Shown one piece after another: positions 54,982-63,647 of a stretch of 64,000 nucleotides of DNA. Each line of letters starts with the position of its first letter. The first letter of the stretch is position 1. The DNA lies in the NCBI GenBank assembly GCA_016778765.1, contig JADHOV010000006.1, forward strand, positions 34,400-98,399, given 5' to 3'. The stretch is from Paracoccaceae bacterium (GTDB lineage Bacteria > Pseudomonadota > Alphaproteobacteria > Rhodobacterales > Rhodobacteraceae). The translations under genes and the position numbers were made by a program. The notes under the pieces were generated by a model, which ran no database searches, was not told the origin of the DNA, and was given only the letters and a program-made list of their open reading frames with translations.

Positions 54982-56004
54982 CTAATGCGGCTTTGCCGGG
55001 CCAAGAGATTGCCGGTTGACGATCCGGGTTTCCAGCAAATGGCTTTCCACGGGGGTTTGGGTTTTCAACATGGCAATCAGCGATTTTGCGGCGGCAATGC
55101 CCATTTCGCGGTGCGGCACATGCACGGTTGTCAGTTCAGGATCAATCAGTTCAGACACTTCAATATCGGCAAACCCCGTAATGGATAAATCCTCTGGAAC
55201 CGCGAGCCCTAATTGTTTGGCGCGTTTTACCGCGCCCACCGCCAAAACATCATTTCCGCAAATAACTGCAGTTGGGGGGGTGGGGTTGGCCAGCAATTGG
55301 TCTAAGGCTTTTGCCCCTTCTTGAAAGGTATATTCTGCCTCAATCACCTGCAGCGGGGCGGTTTGGGCGCCATGATCTGCGATGGCGCGCTCAATGCCGG
55401 TGATGCGATCGCGCGCGCGGTCATTATTTTGCGTCAAACCGACGATGACCCCCAAGTTGCGATGCCCAAGCTCTAAGACTTGACGCGTGATTGTTTGCGC
55501 GGCGGCCTGGTTGTCAAAGCCGATATAGCAATGCTCGCTGTCTTTTTTATAAGCCCATGCTAAAACATAGGGAATATTGCGGCGCGCTAAGAATTGATAG
55601 GTTGCATCGGGCCGTGACTGGCCAATCAATAATAAAGCATCGGCTCCCCGCGCCACGAGAGATCGGATTTGCTCTTCCTCTAACTCAGGGCGATACGAGC
55701 AGCTGGCGATAATCAGCGTAATGCCATTTTCGGCCAAAGTTTCTTGAAAAGCCTGCATGCCTCGGGCAAAAATCGCGTTTTCCATCGTGGGAATGATTGC
55801 CCCAATGGTATTGGTACGTTTGGCGGCCAAGGCCTGCGCGCCAAAATTGGGCGAATAGCCAAGCGTTTGTATAGCCTGCTGCACTTTCAGGCGGGTCTTT
55901 TCCGTGACATGCCCGGAATTGTTCAAACACCGCGAGACGGTGGCCGTTGAAACGGCAGCCAAAACTGCAACATCTTGAAGGGTGGGAAGAGGGGTGTGCG
56001 ACAC
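54982..56004 (-). CDS. LacI-family transcriptional regulator
   Basis: 340 residues from GTG 56004. N-terminal LacI helix-turn-helix and hinge (TLQDVAVLAAVSTATVSRCLNN, about 8-29), then a periplasmic-binding-protein-like sugar domain (about 60-335; TNTIGAIIPTMENAIFARGM). It is the GntR/gluconate-operon-repressor branch by look. It diverges from the zinc dehydrogenase and UxaA-type genes, with a perfect 16-bp palindrome between, so it very likely represses them until an acid inducer binds. Confidence 0.92.
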   Translation of the reverse strand: MSHTPLPTLQDVAVLAAVSTATVSRCLNNSGHVTEKTRLKVQQAIQTLGYSPNFGAQALAAKRTNTIGAIIPTMENAIFARGMQAFQETLAENGITLIIASCSYRPELEEEQIRSLVARGADALLLIGQSRPDATYQFLARRNIPYVLAWAYKKDSEHCYIGFDNQAAAQTITRQVLELGHRNLGVIVGLTQNNDRARDRITGIERAIADHGAQTAPLQVIEAEYTFQEGAKALDQLLANPTPPTAVICGNDVLAVGAVKRAKQLGLAVPEDLSITGFADIEVSELIDPELTTVHVPHREMGIAAAKSLIAMLKTQTPVESHLLETRIVNRQSLGPAKPH

Positions 56005-56137
56005 AAGCCTGTCTTTCTAAGCTTTGGGCATTTTGTTGAACAGGCTCATCGAAACGCGCCTTGTTGACGAATTTGTCTCATCTTAACGAATTTTCTTATT
56101 TCCGTGATAAATTCCAAATTAAGGATTGTAAACCAAA

Positions 56138-56153
56138 ATGTAAGCGCTTACAT
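56138..56153. promoter_or_regulatory. LacI-family operator
   Basis: Perfect palindrome ATGTAAGCGCTTACAT, with the central CG step flanked by AAG/CTT typical of LacI/GalR/GntR operators. It lies 134 bp before the regulator's start and 156 bp before the zinc dehydrogenase ATG, so it could serve both promoters. Confidence 0.85.
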
Positions 56154-56308
56154 ACGGGGCAAATCAAGACCGAATGAGTCGTTGCAGCTGCGCTTCATTG
56201 CGCCCATTGTCACTCAAAGGCTTAGATCGGAAAAGTGTAAGCCAGCGGATAAGTCGCGGCGCTAAGTGGCAAAAGCGTACAATACGCGGCCAATGGGAGG
56301 AACGCATC

Positions 56309-57298
56309 ATGAAGGCACTTGTCTATAGGGGGCCAGAGGTTTTGTCGTTCCAGGATATGCCAGATCCGCAGCCCAAACGCGGAGAGGTTTTGATCAAAGT
56401 TGCAGGCGTTGGTATTTGTGGCTCGGATATGCATGCATTTTTGGGCCATGATGAACGGCGCCCGGCGCCGCTAATTTTGGGGCATGAAGTGGCGGGCACG
56501 ATCGCCCAAGGGCCCGAGGCAGGGCGCCGCGTCACGGTGAATCCGTTGGTCTCTTGTGGGACATGCCGCGCCTGCTTAGAGGGCCGCGATAATCTGTGCC
56601 CGGATCGCCAGATCATTTCCATGCCACCGCGGCAGGGCGGGTTTGCCGACTATATTTCAATGCCGCTTGAAAATTTGGTCACCGTGCCTGACGGGTTTTC
56701 TCTGTTGGCGGCCAGCCTTGCCGAGCCGATCGCCTGCGGCTGGCACGCCGTTCGATTGGCCCGCAAAGCCCTGCATACGGCGCCAGAGCAAGCTCGCGCG
56801 CTTGTGCTTGGGGGCGGTGCAATTGGCGTAGGGTCCGCGCTGTGTTTGCAAGCGCAAGGCATTTCAAATGTTACTCTGGTGGAACCCAATGATTTGCGCC
56901 GCACATATTTGGCTGACAAGCTGTCGGTTACCGTGCTGCACCCTGATGGATTGGCAGAAACAGAGCCGTTTGAGCTGGTGATTGACGGTGTCGGCTTTGT
57001 CCAAACCCGCGCGAGCGCTTCGCAAGTTGTACGCCCTGGCGGGGTGATTATGCATATCGGGCTTGGATCCAACGAAGGTGGCTTGGATATCCGCCGCGCC
57101 ACGTTGCAAGAGCTTTCATTCATCGGAACATATACCTACACGGCGGCGGATTTCAGAGCCACTGCTGCAGCCATGTTTGCAGGCCAATTGGGCCCGTTAG
57201 ATTGGTTTGAAGCCCTTGCGCTTTCTGCGGGCGCACAAGCTTTTCACGATATCCGCAAAGGTGCCATAAGGGCCCCGAAAATAGTTTTGAAACCCTGA
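56309..57298 (+). CDS. Zinc-dependent alcohol/polyol dehydrogenase (MDR family)
   Basis: 329 residues from ATG 56309 with GGGAGG seven bases upstream; the frame is open to 56174. Catalytic zinc ligands lie in GVGICGSDMHAF and LILGHEVAG, and the four structural-zinc Cys in VNPLVSCGTCRACLEGRDNLCPD. The cofactor fold has LVLGGGAIGVGSALCLQ. Relatives are galactitol-phosphate, sorbitol and L-gulonate/galactonate 5-dehydrogenases. It forms an operon with the split UxaA-type lyase downstream. It probably oxidises a hydroxyl of the same acid. Confidence 0.88.
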   Translation: MKALVYRGPEVLSFQDMPDPQPKRGEVLIKVAGVGICGSDMHAFLGHDERRPAPLILGHEVAGTIAQGPEAGRRVTVNPLVSCGTCRACLEGRDNLCPDRQIISMPPRQGGFADYISMPLENLVTVPDGFSLLAASLAEPIACGWHAVRLARKALHTAPEQARALVLGGGAIGVGSALCLQAQGISNVTLVEPNDLRRTYLADKLSVTVLHPDGLAETEPFELVIDGVGFVQTRASASQVVRPGGVIMHIGLGSNEGGLDIRRATLQELSFIGTYTYTAADFRATAAAMFAGQLGPLDWFEALALSAGAQAFHDIRKGAIRAPKIVLKP

Positions 57299-57313
57299 TA
57301 AAAGGAAACCACA

Positions 57314-57604
57314 ATGTCAGAAATCCCCCATCTTTTGGTTCACGAGCAAGGCGATAGCGTCGGGGTCGTTGTTGTTGAAGGTTTGGAAGCCGGCACCGAT
57401 ATGTTGGTCTGTGTTACACATGACAATTCAACCTTTCGCTTGACCTCAGAGCAAGCGGCCCCGATTGGCCATAAAATTGCGCTGCAAGATATGACCAAAG
57501 GCGATACCGTCTTCAAATATGGCGAAGATATCGGCGTGATGATCGATGATGTTAAAAAAGGCCATCATCTGCACACGCATAATTGTAAAACGAAACGCTG
57601 GTAA
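57314..57604 (+). CDS. UxaA-type lyase small subunit (SAF domain; SuyA-like)
   Basis: 96 residues, AAAGGAA ribosome site. A single SAF domain (about 5-90) equal to the N-terminal part of altronate dehydratase. The sequence VHEQGDSVGVVVVEGLEAG and the ending HLHTHNCKTKRW match the stand-alone small subunit of (2R)-sulfolactate sulfo-lyase (SuyA) as I remember it, and also small subunits of sugar-acid dehydratases. His residues near the end may bind the metal. It functions with the large subunit encoded 12 bp downstream. Confidence 0.85.
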   Translation: MSEIPHLLVHEQGDSVGVVVVEGLEAGTDMLVCVTHDNSTFRLTSEQAAPIGHKIALQDMTKGDTVFKYGEDIGVMIDDVKKGHHLHTHNCKTKRW

Positions 57605-57616
57605 GGAGCCCCTATC

Positions 57617-58795
57617 ATGAGCGAACTTTCAAACATCTCCATCCAAGGGTATCGCCGCGAAAACGGGCGTGTTGGCGTGCGAAACCACGTGTTGATTTTG
57701 CCACTGGATGACATTTCAAACGCGGCGTGTGAAGCCGTTGCGAATAACATCAAAGGCACTTTGGCCATCCCACATGCCTATGGCCGGTTGCAATTTGGCG
57801 AAGATCTTGAATTGCATTTCCGTACCATTATTGGCACGGGCGCCAATCCGAATGTGGCCGCAGTTGTGGTTATCGGGATTGAACCGGATTGGACCAAGCG
57901 CGTTGTGGATGGCATTGCCGCAACTGGCAAACCGGTTCTCGGATTTTCAATTGAGCAAAATGGCGATTTGAAAACAATCATGGATGCCTCGCGCGCCGCG
58001 AAAGACATGGTGCATTTTGCTTCTGAATTGCAGCGAGAAGAATGCTCGATCTCGGATCTGTGGATTTCGACGAAATGCGGCGAATCTGACACTACCACTG
58101 GTTTGGGATCATGCCCAACCGTCGGGAATATGTACGATAAATTGTTGCCAGAAGGCATTTACGGGTGCTTCGGCGAAACGTCGGAAATCACCGGTGCCGA
58201 ACATATTTGCCAAAAACGCGCCATCAATGAAGAGGTTGGCGAACGTTGGTATAAAATGTGGAAAGCCTATCAGGATGATGTGATTTTTGCGCATCAAACC
58301 GATGACCTTTCAGACAGCCAGCCGACCAAAGGCAATATTGAGGGCGGCTTAACCACCATCGAAGAAAAAGCGCTGGGCAATCTAGAGAAAATCGGCCGGA
58401 CTTCAAAATTCATTGATATTTTGGAGCCCGCCGAAGCGCCAAAAGCTGGCAAGGGGCTTTATTTCATGGACAGTTCGTCAGCCGCGGCCGAATGTGTGAC
58501 CTTGATGGCCGCCGGTGGCTATGTGTTGCATACATTCCCAACGGGTCAGGGTAATGTGATTGGGAATCCGATTGTTCCTGTGATCAAAATTACCGCCAAC
58601 CCGCGTACAATTCGTACGATGAGCGAGCATGTGGATGTGGATGTATCGGGTATTTTGCGTCGCGATATGACGATTGATCAAGCGGGTGATGCGTTGATCG
58701 AAATGATCCGCCGCACCGCGAATGGGCGCAATACTGCAGCGGAAGCGCTTGGACATCGTGAATTCTCGATGACCAAATTGTATCGCAGCGCCTAA
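57617..58795 (+). CDS. UxaA-type lyase large subunit (SuyB-like / altronate-galactarate dehydratase C-terminal family)
   Basis: 392 residues from ATG 57617 with AAGGAG. The family is D-galactarate dehydratase/altronate hydrolase C-terminal. [60 protein letters not shown] (metal or cluster ligand Cys) and [21 protein letters not shown] are visible. By memory the overall sequence is closest to SuyB, which splits sulfite from sulfolactate to leave pyruvate. The known sulfolactate partners (SlcC, SlcD, SuyR) are absent. The LacI regulator and zinc dehydrogenase suit a sugar-acid dehydratase equally well, so I give no symbol. Confidence 0.85.
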   Translation: MSELSNISIQGYRRENGRVGVRNHVLILPLDDISNAACEAVANNIKGTLAIPHAYGRLQFGEDLELHFRTIIGTGANPNVAAVVVIGIEPDWTKRVVDGIAATGKPVLGFSIEQNGDLKTIMDASRAAKDMVHFASELQREECSISDLWISTKCGESDTTTGLGSCPTVGNMYDKLLPEGIYGCFGETSEITGAEHICQKRAINEEVGERWYKMWKAYQDDVIFAHQTDDLSDSQPTKGNIEGGLTTIEEKALGNLEKIGRTSKFIDILEPAEAPKAGKGLYFMDSSSAAAECVTLMAAGGYVLHTFPTGQGNVIGNPIVPVIKITANPRTIRTMSEHVDVDVSGILRRDMTIDQAGDALIEMIRRTANGRNTAAEALGHREFSMTKLYRSA

Positions 58796-58804
58796 TAAAC
58801 TAGG

Positions 58805-58838
58805 ATCTGGCCCGCCGCTGTGGCGGGCCAGATTTTTT
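58805..58838 (+). terminator. Intrinsic terminator after the UxaA-type operon
   Basis: Perfect 12-bp stem ATCTGGCCCGCC (58805-58816) / GGCGGGCCAGAT (58822-58833), 5-base loop, and a run of six T (58833-58838). It starts 10 bp after the lyase stop. It also marks the boundary to the foreign-looking segment on the right. Confidence 0.95.
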
Positions 58839-58901
58839 CAACAGGATTTATCGTTCTTGGGTCTAAAAAAACTGACAACGGACAGATCAAAGTCAGAGAA
58901 G

Positions 58902-58961
58902 TCCAGACGGTTTCCATCACGGTGAATAGATGGCGTGATCATTGTTCGAGATCCAGACGGT
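58902..58961. repeat. Direct repeat TCCAGACGGT next to the integrase gene
   Basis: TCCAGACGGT occurs at 58902-58911 and at 58952-58961, 50 bp apart, in the 163 bp between the terminator and the recombinase stop. Short direct repeats beside a tyrosine recombinase are often arm-type sites or part of an attachment site. No matching copy was seen at the far right of the window, so the other end of the element lies outside. Confidence 0.35.
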
Positions 58962-59001
58962 AGCCCCATAGAGATTTCAAACCAAATTTAACACGCTGCC
59001 A

Positions 59002-60159
59002 TCAACAGAGTTTTCGAAGCCATTGTAACAAGGTGCGTTCCGGATACCCATTGCCATAGCTATTCCCAACGCCGTACGTCAGCCAGCCACCAATCTGGTC
59101 GATAATCTCGCTGGGACATTCTACCGCTCTCAACCTATCACGCATTGAATGCCTGAAGCTGTGAATTGTGTAACCTCGCCCAATCTTTGACTTTAGCCAC
59201 TTGTTCAAGGCAGCACTTGCTGAGTTGGCATTAGTTCTTTTGCCATCATTGTAGTTGGGGAAAGCAAACCGACTTTCTGTAGATTGGGCTAATATCCGTT
59301 CTGCGGCCCATTTGGACGAGCCAACAAGCGGAAGCAGCCTTTCACTGCTTAAAGTTTTCAAGGATCGCCAAGGATGCGGCCTGATATTGACGCACAAAAT
59401 ACCATCCTTTTCCACGAAGTCTGACCTTAGCAGCCCAGCGCCTTCACCCAAGCGTATGCCCGTGTCCGCTATCAGAGCAATAAGCCACCGCTTTTCATCA
59501 TCAGCTTGATAACACTCCTGTTGAACCTTCTCGATGTCTTCAGGCTTTACGGGAATGCGTTTCTTAACCCCTTGGCTTTGATCAAAATAGACTTTTGAGA
59601 ATGGATTAATGATAGCTAAGTCAAACTCACCAATGACCAAGTTTATCACGGCTCTCACAGTGCCAAATATCCTTGTTACAGATGCTCTATTCAGCCCTTT
59701 GGCGAATAGATAATCACGGAACTTCGTAGCATCAGACCGAACATATTCGTCGAGGTTTTTCATCCCACAGCAATCAATCAGATAACTGCAAGACCGCCTG
59801 ACTGCTGCCTCAAAAGTTGTAGGACGAGAATTGCCTTTTAATCGCAAGTACACTGCCACAGAGGCTTTAAGTGAATGGTCATCTTTTGGTGTATAAATGA
59901 CATCTGCCTTAACAGCATCAGCGAGAAGATGCTTCCCTGGTAGATCATCCGAAGAGATTCTCAGAATATGCCAATGCCGATCCAATTTTGCGGCATCGCT
60001 CATAGCCCGAACACGAGCATCCTTGATGGATTTGGTTCTTAAAGAATAAGCAATCCTACCAGTTCTGTAATGCCGACGTAAATCAGCAGGAACTCTACGG
60101 GAGAAATACCAGATTCCATCCTTTTGGAATGTGTAACTATTAGATTTGGTTGCCAGCAT
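59002..60159 (-). CDS. Tyrosine recombinase / site-specific integrase
   Basis: 385 residues. The N-terminal 60 residues (DGIWYFSRRVPADLRRHYRTGRI) form the DUF6538-type arm-binding start common in alphaproteobacterial island integrases. A SAM-like core-binding domain follows (about 100-185). The catalytic domain (about 200-385) has Arg in ADTGIRLGEGAGL, HSFRHSMRDRL with the His-x-x-Arg pair, GGW, and the nucleophile Tyr in VGNSYGNGYPE. It presumably inserted this segment. No tRNA gene is present at this end. Confidence 0.9.
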   Translation of the reverse strand: MLATKSNSYTFQKDGIWYFSRRVPADLRRHYRTGRIAYSLRTKSIKDARVRAMSDAAKLDRHWHILRISSDDLPGKHLLADAVKADVIYTPKDDHSLKASVAVYLRLKGNSRPTTFEAAVRRSCSYLIDCCGMKNLDEYVRSDATKFRDYLFAKGLNRASVTRIFGTVRAVINLVIGEFDLAIINPFSKVYFDQSQGVKKRIPVKPEDIEKVQQECYQADDEKRWLIALIADTGIRLGEGAGLLRSDFVEKDGILCVNIRPHPWRSLKTLSSERLLPLVGSSKWAAERILAQSTESRFAFPNYNDGKRTNANSASAALNKWLKSKIGRGYTIHSFRHSMRDRLRAVECPSEIIDQIGGWLTYGVGNSYGNGYPERTLLQWLRKLC

Positions 60160-60514
60160 GGTCTACGGCTCACTATCAAAGTCAAAATAGTGAGATATTT
60201 CAATGCGGTATATTGTAAAATGGTGCCCAGAAGAGAACGTCGTACTTTCTGTACTTCTATTTAATTACATATACTTATTTTCAATATGAAATCATAAAGC
60301 GGTCCCGAAAGCGGTCCTCCTGATGTATAGTGGAGTGATTGCTTTATGCAACAAGCCGCTGCGGTGGGAGGAGTATATCATTCTTTAGCTTTCGTTCCGC
60401 CAAGTGAGAATGGGGATGCATAAGTAATCTGTCGCCAAGATTATATGATAACATACATGCAAGCTTCGTAGTAAAGCTAAAGTGCCTTGTCGAAAATTGC
60501 TCAGGAAATCTAGG
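60160..60514. other. Intergenic region with a short direct repeat
   Basis: 355 bp, AT-rich. AAAGCGGTCC occurs twice 12 bp apart (60297-60306 and 60309-60318). This may be an integrase or regulator site. The plus frame of the next gene is open to 60482, but ATG 60515 with AGGA upstream is the better start. Confidence 0.4.
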
Positions 60515-61657
60515 ATGGTATCTCAGATTGCTCACAACTCACAAACATCAATGGTCGAAGTAAAAACCGGTCTCTCGCTGTATACCGTCGAACTCGGTAA
60601 CCCAGATGGCGCACCGATGCTGGTCCTGCACGGCGGCTGGGGACCAGCGGAAAATGAAGAGCACAGGTTGGATATTTTGAGCGAAGAGATACGCTCTAAG
60701 TTTCGAATAATCTACTTTCATCAACGCGGGTGGGGACGGTCGAAAATTGAAGAGGTTACTGGGACCGATACCTCTACCGGCATTGACGCAAACATCGACG
60801 ATTGTGAAGTGTTAAGGCAGCATTTTGGTATCGACAAATGGGCAGTTGTTTATGGCGGTTCGAATGGCGCTACTCTAGGGTTGGCGTATGCCGCCAAATA
60901 TTTTGGGAGTACTGTTGCCGGTTTGGTATTGCGCGGATTGTGGCTGATTCGGGAGCAGGATTTGGACCACGACTATGGGGACGGTAAAAACGGCAAGGGA
61001 AAGTATTATCCTGCGCAGTGGCGCCGTTTCATCGGGCATGTTGGGTACAAGACACGAGCTGATTTGGAAAGATTGGAAAAATCTGAAAATCCCGGGTTAG
61101 AACTCGTAAACAAATATTGGGAATTGATGACGGGCGATAGCCCAGAGGAAAGTCAAAAAGCAGCGGTAAGCTGGTTGAAGTGGGATGGTCTGGGTGCAAC
61201 TGCAGGTGCCGACGATGCTAATCCCCCCGCAACCACTATCAAGCTACTGACTTCAGATGAGGATATCGTTAAGTTGGGTTTGACCTTTTACAAGAGTTTG
61301 AATTCGCATGCGTCTGCAATTAACTCGAAAAACTTTCTGGAGACAGTAGTTGCGAAAATCAACGGAAATGGTGAGCGTGTTATTGAAAGTCGCGAGGAAC
61401 TTGTTCGCTCTTTACGGAAAAAAATAAGATTGATCACCGGCGAATTTGACATGCTCTGCCCCCCCGCTTTTGCCTACGAAGTTATCGAAAAGCTATTAGA
61501 GAGCGAAGCAGATACGGACGAGCGAACTGAAAGTGAAAGTTTTGCGCTGAAGAAAACATGTCAGATTGTAAAGGGAGCTTCCCATACTCAATACGACCCG
61601 GGCATGCCCGACGCTATTCAGAAAGCGATGCTTGAAATTACGTTTGGTGAGCAATAG
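60515..61657 (+). CDS. S33-family alpha/beta hydrolase (prolyl aminopeptidase-like)
   Basis: 380 residues from ATG 60515. The prolyl aminopeptidase plan is visible: the oxyanion segment LVLHGGWGPAEN (37-48), IIYFHQRGWGRSK (65-77), nucleophile Ser116 in VYGGSNGATLGLAYA, the acid Asp in TGEFDMLCPP and His in GASHTQYDPG. Canonical enzymes read GGSWGS at the nucleophile; here GGSNGA. The cap region (about 150-260) is long and charged. It cleaves N-terminal Pro from peptides or a related amide or ester. Codon use looks unlike the core genes, in keeping with transfer along with the integrase. Confidence 0.85.
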   Translation: MVSQIAHNSQTSMVEVKTGLSLYTVELGNPDGAPMLVLHGGWGPAENEEHRLDILSEEIRSKFRIIYFHQRGWGRSKIEEVTGTDTSTGIDANIDDCEVLRQHFGIDKWAVVYGGSNGATLGLAYAAKYFGSTVAGLVLRGLWLIREQDLDHDYGDGKNGKGKYYPAQWRRFIGHVGYKTRADLERLEKSENPGLELVNKYWELMTGDSPEESQKAAVSWLKWDGLGATAGADDANPPATTIKLLTSDEDIVKLGLTFYKSLNSHASAINSKNFLETVVAKINGNGERVIESREELVRSLRKKIRLITGEFDMLCPPAFAYEVIEKLLESEADTDERTESESFALKKTCQIVKGASHTQYDPGMPDAIQKAMLEITFGEQ

Positions 61658-61901
61658 TGATTACGAGGGTGAAAGCAGACATCATGATTTCACAAAATGC
61701 AAGATCTGATGACAGCCTCACACTCGTTCGTCTGAGAAATCCATCCACGAAGATTTGAGCTTAGTATTTTTGCAGCCTGATCCCATCCACGATTTCTCTC
61801 TTTTGCGCATCACTGATGCCTGCTGAGGCAGCTGTCAGACTAACGAACACGAGCATCAGATCTCTGGCGCTACCTAAATCTATGCGCTCATGTCCAGCCC
61901 C
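61658..61901. other. Intergenic region before the IS3 remnant
   Basis: 244 bp without a gene. The right end reads TGTCCAGCCCCCTAAAT from 61891, which may be the terminal inverted repeat of the IS3-family element, since transposase stops usually lie this close to the end. Confidence 0.35.
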
Positions 61902-62331
61902 CTAAATTCGTCCATTGATTTTTGGTTTTTCTAATAAGGTTTCTGGGACTGGTGGGCGCATGTTTAATGCATGGTGAGGTCTGATCTGGTTGTATTGCCT
62001 GAGCCAGGCATTGATTGCGACCTGAGCTTGTTTGGTGGTGTGAAACCATTCCGCGTTGAGGACTTCTTTTCGCAAGGTGCCGTTAAAGCGCTCGTTGTAT
62101 CATGTGTCGGGAAAACCGTGTCCCACACTGTTTTTTAACCCCTCCAAATTCCGATGGCGAGCCCGGATAGATTTGCATTGGTTTGATACCGATCCTCTTC
62201 AGCCAGTCCTGTAGATGCGTGGCAATGAACTCAGGGCCATTATCAGAACGGATAAACTCTGGCTTGCCGTGTTTCATAAACAGCGGGTGCAATGCGTCCA
62301 AAACATCGTTCGCATTCATTTTGGACCGCAC
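61902..62331 (-). mobile_element. IS3-family transposase OrfB remnant, interrupted
   Basis: Two pieces of an IS3-family (rve integrase core) OrfB. The upstream piece (62331 down to about 62143) has NANDVLDALHPLFMKHGKPE, IRSDNGPEF (second catalytic Asp) and IYPGSP. The downstream piece (about 62099 to the stop at 61902) has YNERFNGTLRKEVLNAEWF with the catalytic Glu and RPHHALNMRPPVPE. Between them about 43 bp (62100-62142) of unrelated DNA replaces the expected WENG junction and breaks the frame. The 5' part and OrfA are missing. Not functional. Confidence 0.88.
62100..62142. other. Short insertion inside the IS3 transposase
   Basis: About 43 bp with no counterpart in IS3 transposases, inserted just before the conserved NERFNGTLR region. 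It contains a small imperfect hairpin (GTGTCGGG / TCCCACAC) and a run of six T. Boundaries are approximate, judged from where the family motif breaks off and resumes. Confidence 0.5.
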
Positions 62332-62615
62332 TGCCGCGCAGAGGGACCAGCCGCAGGGTGAAAGGCAGGCTGGCTACGAACAGCCAAATGAAATCAACGT
62401 AGTAACCAGTATCAATGGGCCAAAAACAACAAGTTTTTCAACACAATCGGCTCATAGCAGCCATTCGCTGCGGCAATCCCAAAGGTCTACTACGCGGACA
62501 AAGTTCCCTTCCAAACCGAGCCTTTCTATCGTCCCGCAACAACACCGGCATGATCGGGATTCGCCAAGTATTGTTACTTCTCAAAGTCGGCAAAAAGTGC
62601 CAATCAATCATTGGT
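62332..62615. other. Remnant DNA between the IS fragment and the SnoaL gene
   Basis: 284 bp. The minus frame next to 62331 continues a few protein-like codons (SLCAAVRSKMN) that fit the transposase, then decays. No intact gene or repeat recognised in the rest. Confidence 0.35.
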
Positions 62616-63647
62616 TCATAAGTTTCTTTTCTCTATCTCTGCGAACAGATCATACCCCAATTGGAGAAGCACATGAGGGATATCCAACATGCACCAATTT
62701 TCTAAGATCTTACCGTTCTCGCAGCGCCACCAATCGCAGTCCCGCATGTAGACGCGCCTATGAGTAGGTTTTAGACCCAAAAAAGGCCGAACGTGAACGC
62801 CCGTAATCTGACGCCAACCATGTAGAAATGCGTAGTCACCGTCACCGGCTTTACAGTTGGATCCAACGCCTGTGATGCCCTGCTCCTGGCCATCACCCCA
62901 GCCGTCAAACACTAATTCAAATGGTCTTTGAAACTGAGCAAAACCGTCAACGGTCGCGTATGACCCTAGGCCGCCGGGGCCGTACCAGACCATGCGATCG
63001 TCCCAATAGGGTCGCCAGGCCTCGTTTTCTGACGCAAGACCTTTAAGCATTCCTTCAACCAAGTCTGCGGAGGTCCGAGATCGTTCAGGATCGGAAAAAT
63101 CTGTAACAATACCATCATGTGTCGCCGGACCGGGAACCACACCTTCATAGCCCTGGCTCGGAGCCAATGGCCAGAGTCCCAAGGCGATAATCAGTTCGGC
63201 GAATCCGAGATAAACATGGGATTCAATAATCTTACCATCTTCAATTCGATGAAACTCGCCAAACCGCAGGAAAGCCAACTTCCCGCTAGGCGGAATGCCA
63301 AAAAGTGAATTTTGAAAATGGCCATAAAAGTATCCGGTAGATGTGACCCACTCGGTGCCAAGGTATTCGCCAGCCAACACGATGTAGTTTTGCCGCATAC
63401 ATCCTTCAAATGCTGTCATAATTGGCTCAACTATTCCGGTCGCGTATCCAACGCCATCCTCGGCCTCATTGATGGGGTGGCTTGCATTGATTTTTGCGCC
63501 ATCGGAGAAAATTTCTCTAGCTGCCCGTGCAATTGTAGACTGGTCTGTTGGATCAAAACTCTTTAAAAACTGCAAATAGAGCAGCTTATTCTGATGGCTT
63601 TTCTGGGTCGCGATGCCCATCTCCGGACGTCTTATTCTTGAATTCAT
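62616..63647 (-). CDS. Two-domain SnoaL-like protein
   Basis: 343 residues from ATG 63647, with AGGA close upstream; a TTG at 63662 is also in frame. Two SnoaL/NTF2-like domains follow each other: about 45-175 (ARAAREIFSDGAKINASHPINE; HIEDGKIIESHVYLGFAEL) and about 200-335 (AWRPYWDDRMVWYGPGGLGSY; WWRCENGKILENWCMLDIPHVLLQLG). Such folds act as polyketide cyclases, ester cyclases, isomerases or small-molecule hydrolases. The residues DxxW and NWxxxDxxxLLxQxG are typical of the ester-cyclase branch. No biosynthetic cluster accompanies it. Part of the foreign-looking segment. Confidence 0.82.
   Translation of the reverse strand: MNSRIRRPEMGIATQKSHQNKLLYLQFLKSFDPTDQSTIARAAREIFSDGAKINASHPINEAEDGVGYATGIVEPIMTAFEGCMRQNYIVLAGEYLGTEWVTSTGYFYGHFQNSLFGIPPSGKLAFLRFGEFHRIEDGKIIESHVYLGFAELIIALGLWPLAPSQGYEGVVPGPATHDGIVTDFSDPERSRTSADLVEGMLKGLASENEAWRPYWDDRMVWYGPGGLGSYATVDGFAQFQRPFELVFDGWGDGQEQGITGVGSNCKAGDGDYAFLHGWRQITGVHVRPFLGLKPTHRRVYMRDCDWWRCENGKILENWCMLDIPHVLLQLGYDLFAEIEKRNL

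Noticed and set aside
58796..60514. tRNA gene serving as integration site
   Set aside because: No cloverleaf-like sequence was found on either side of the recombinase gene.
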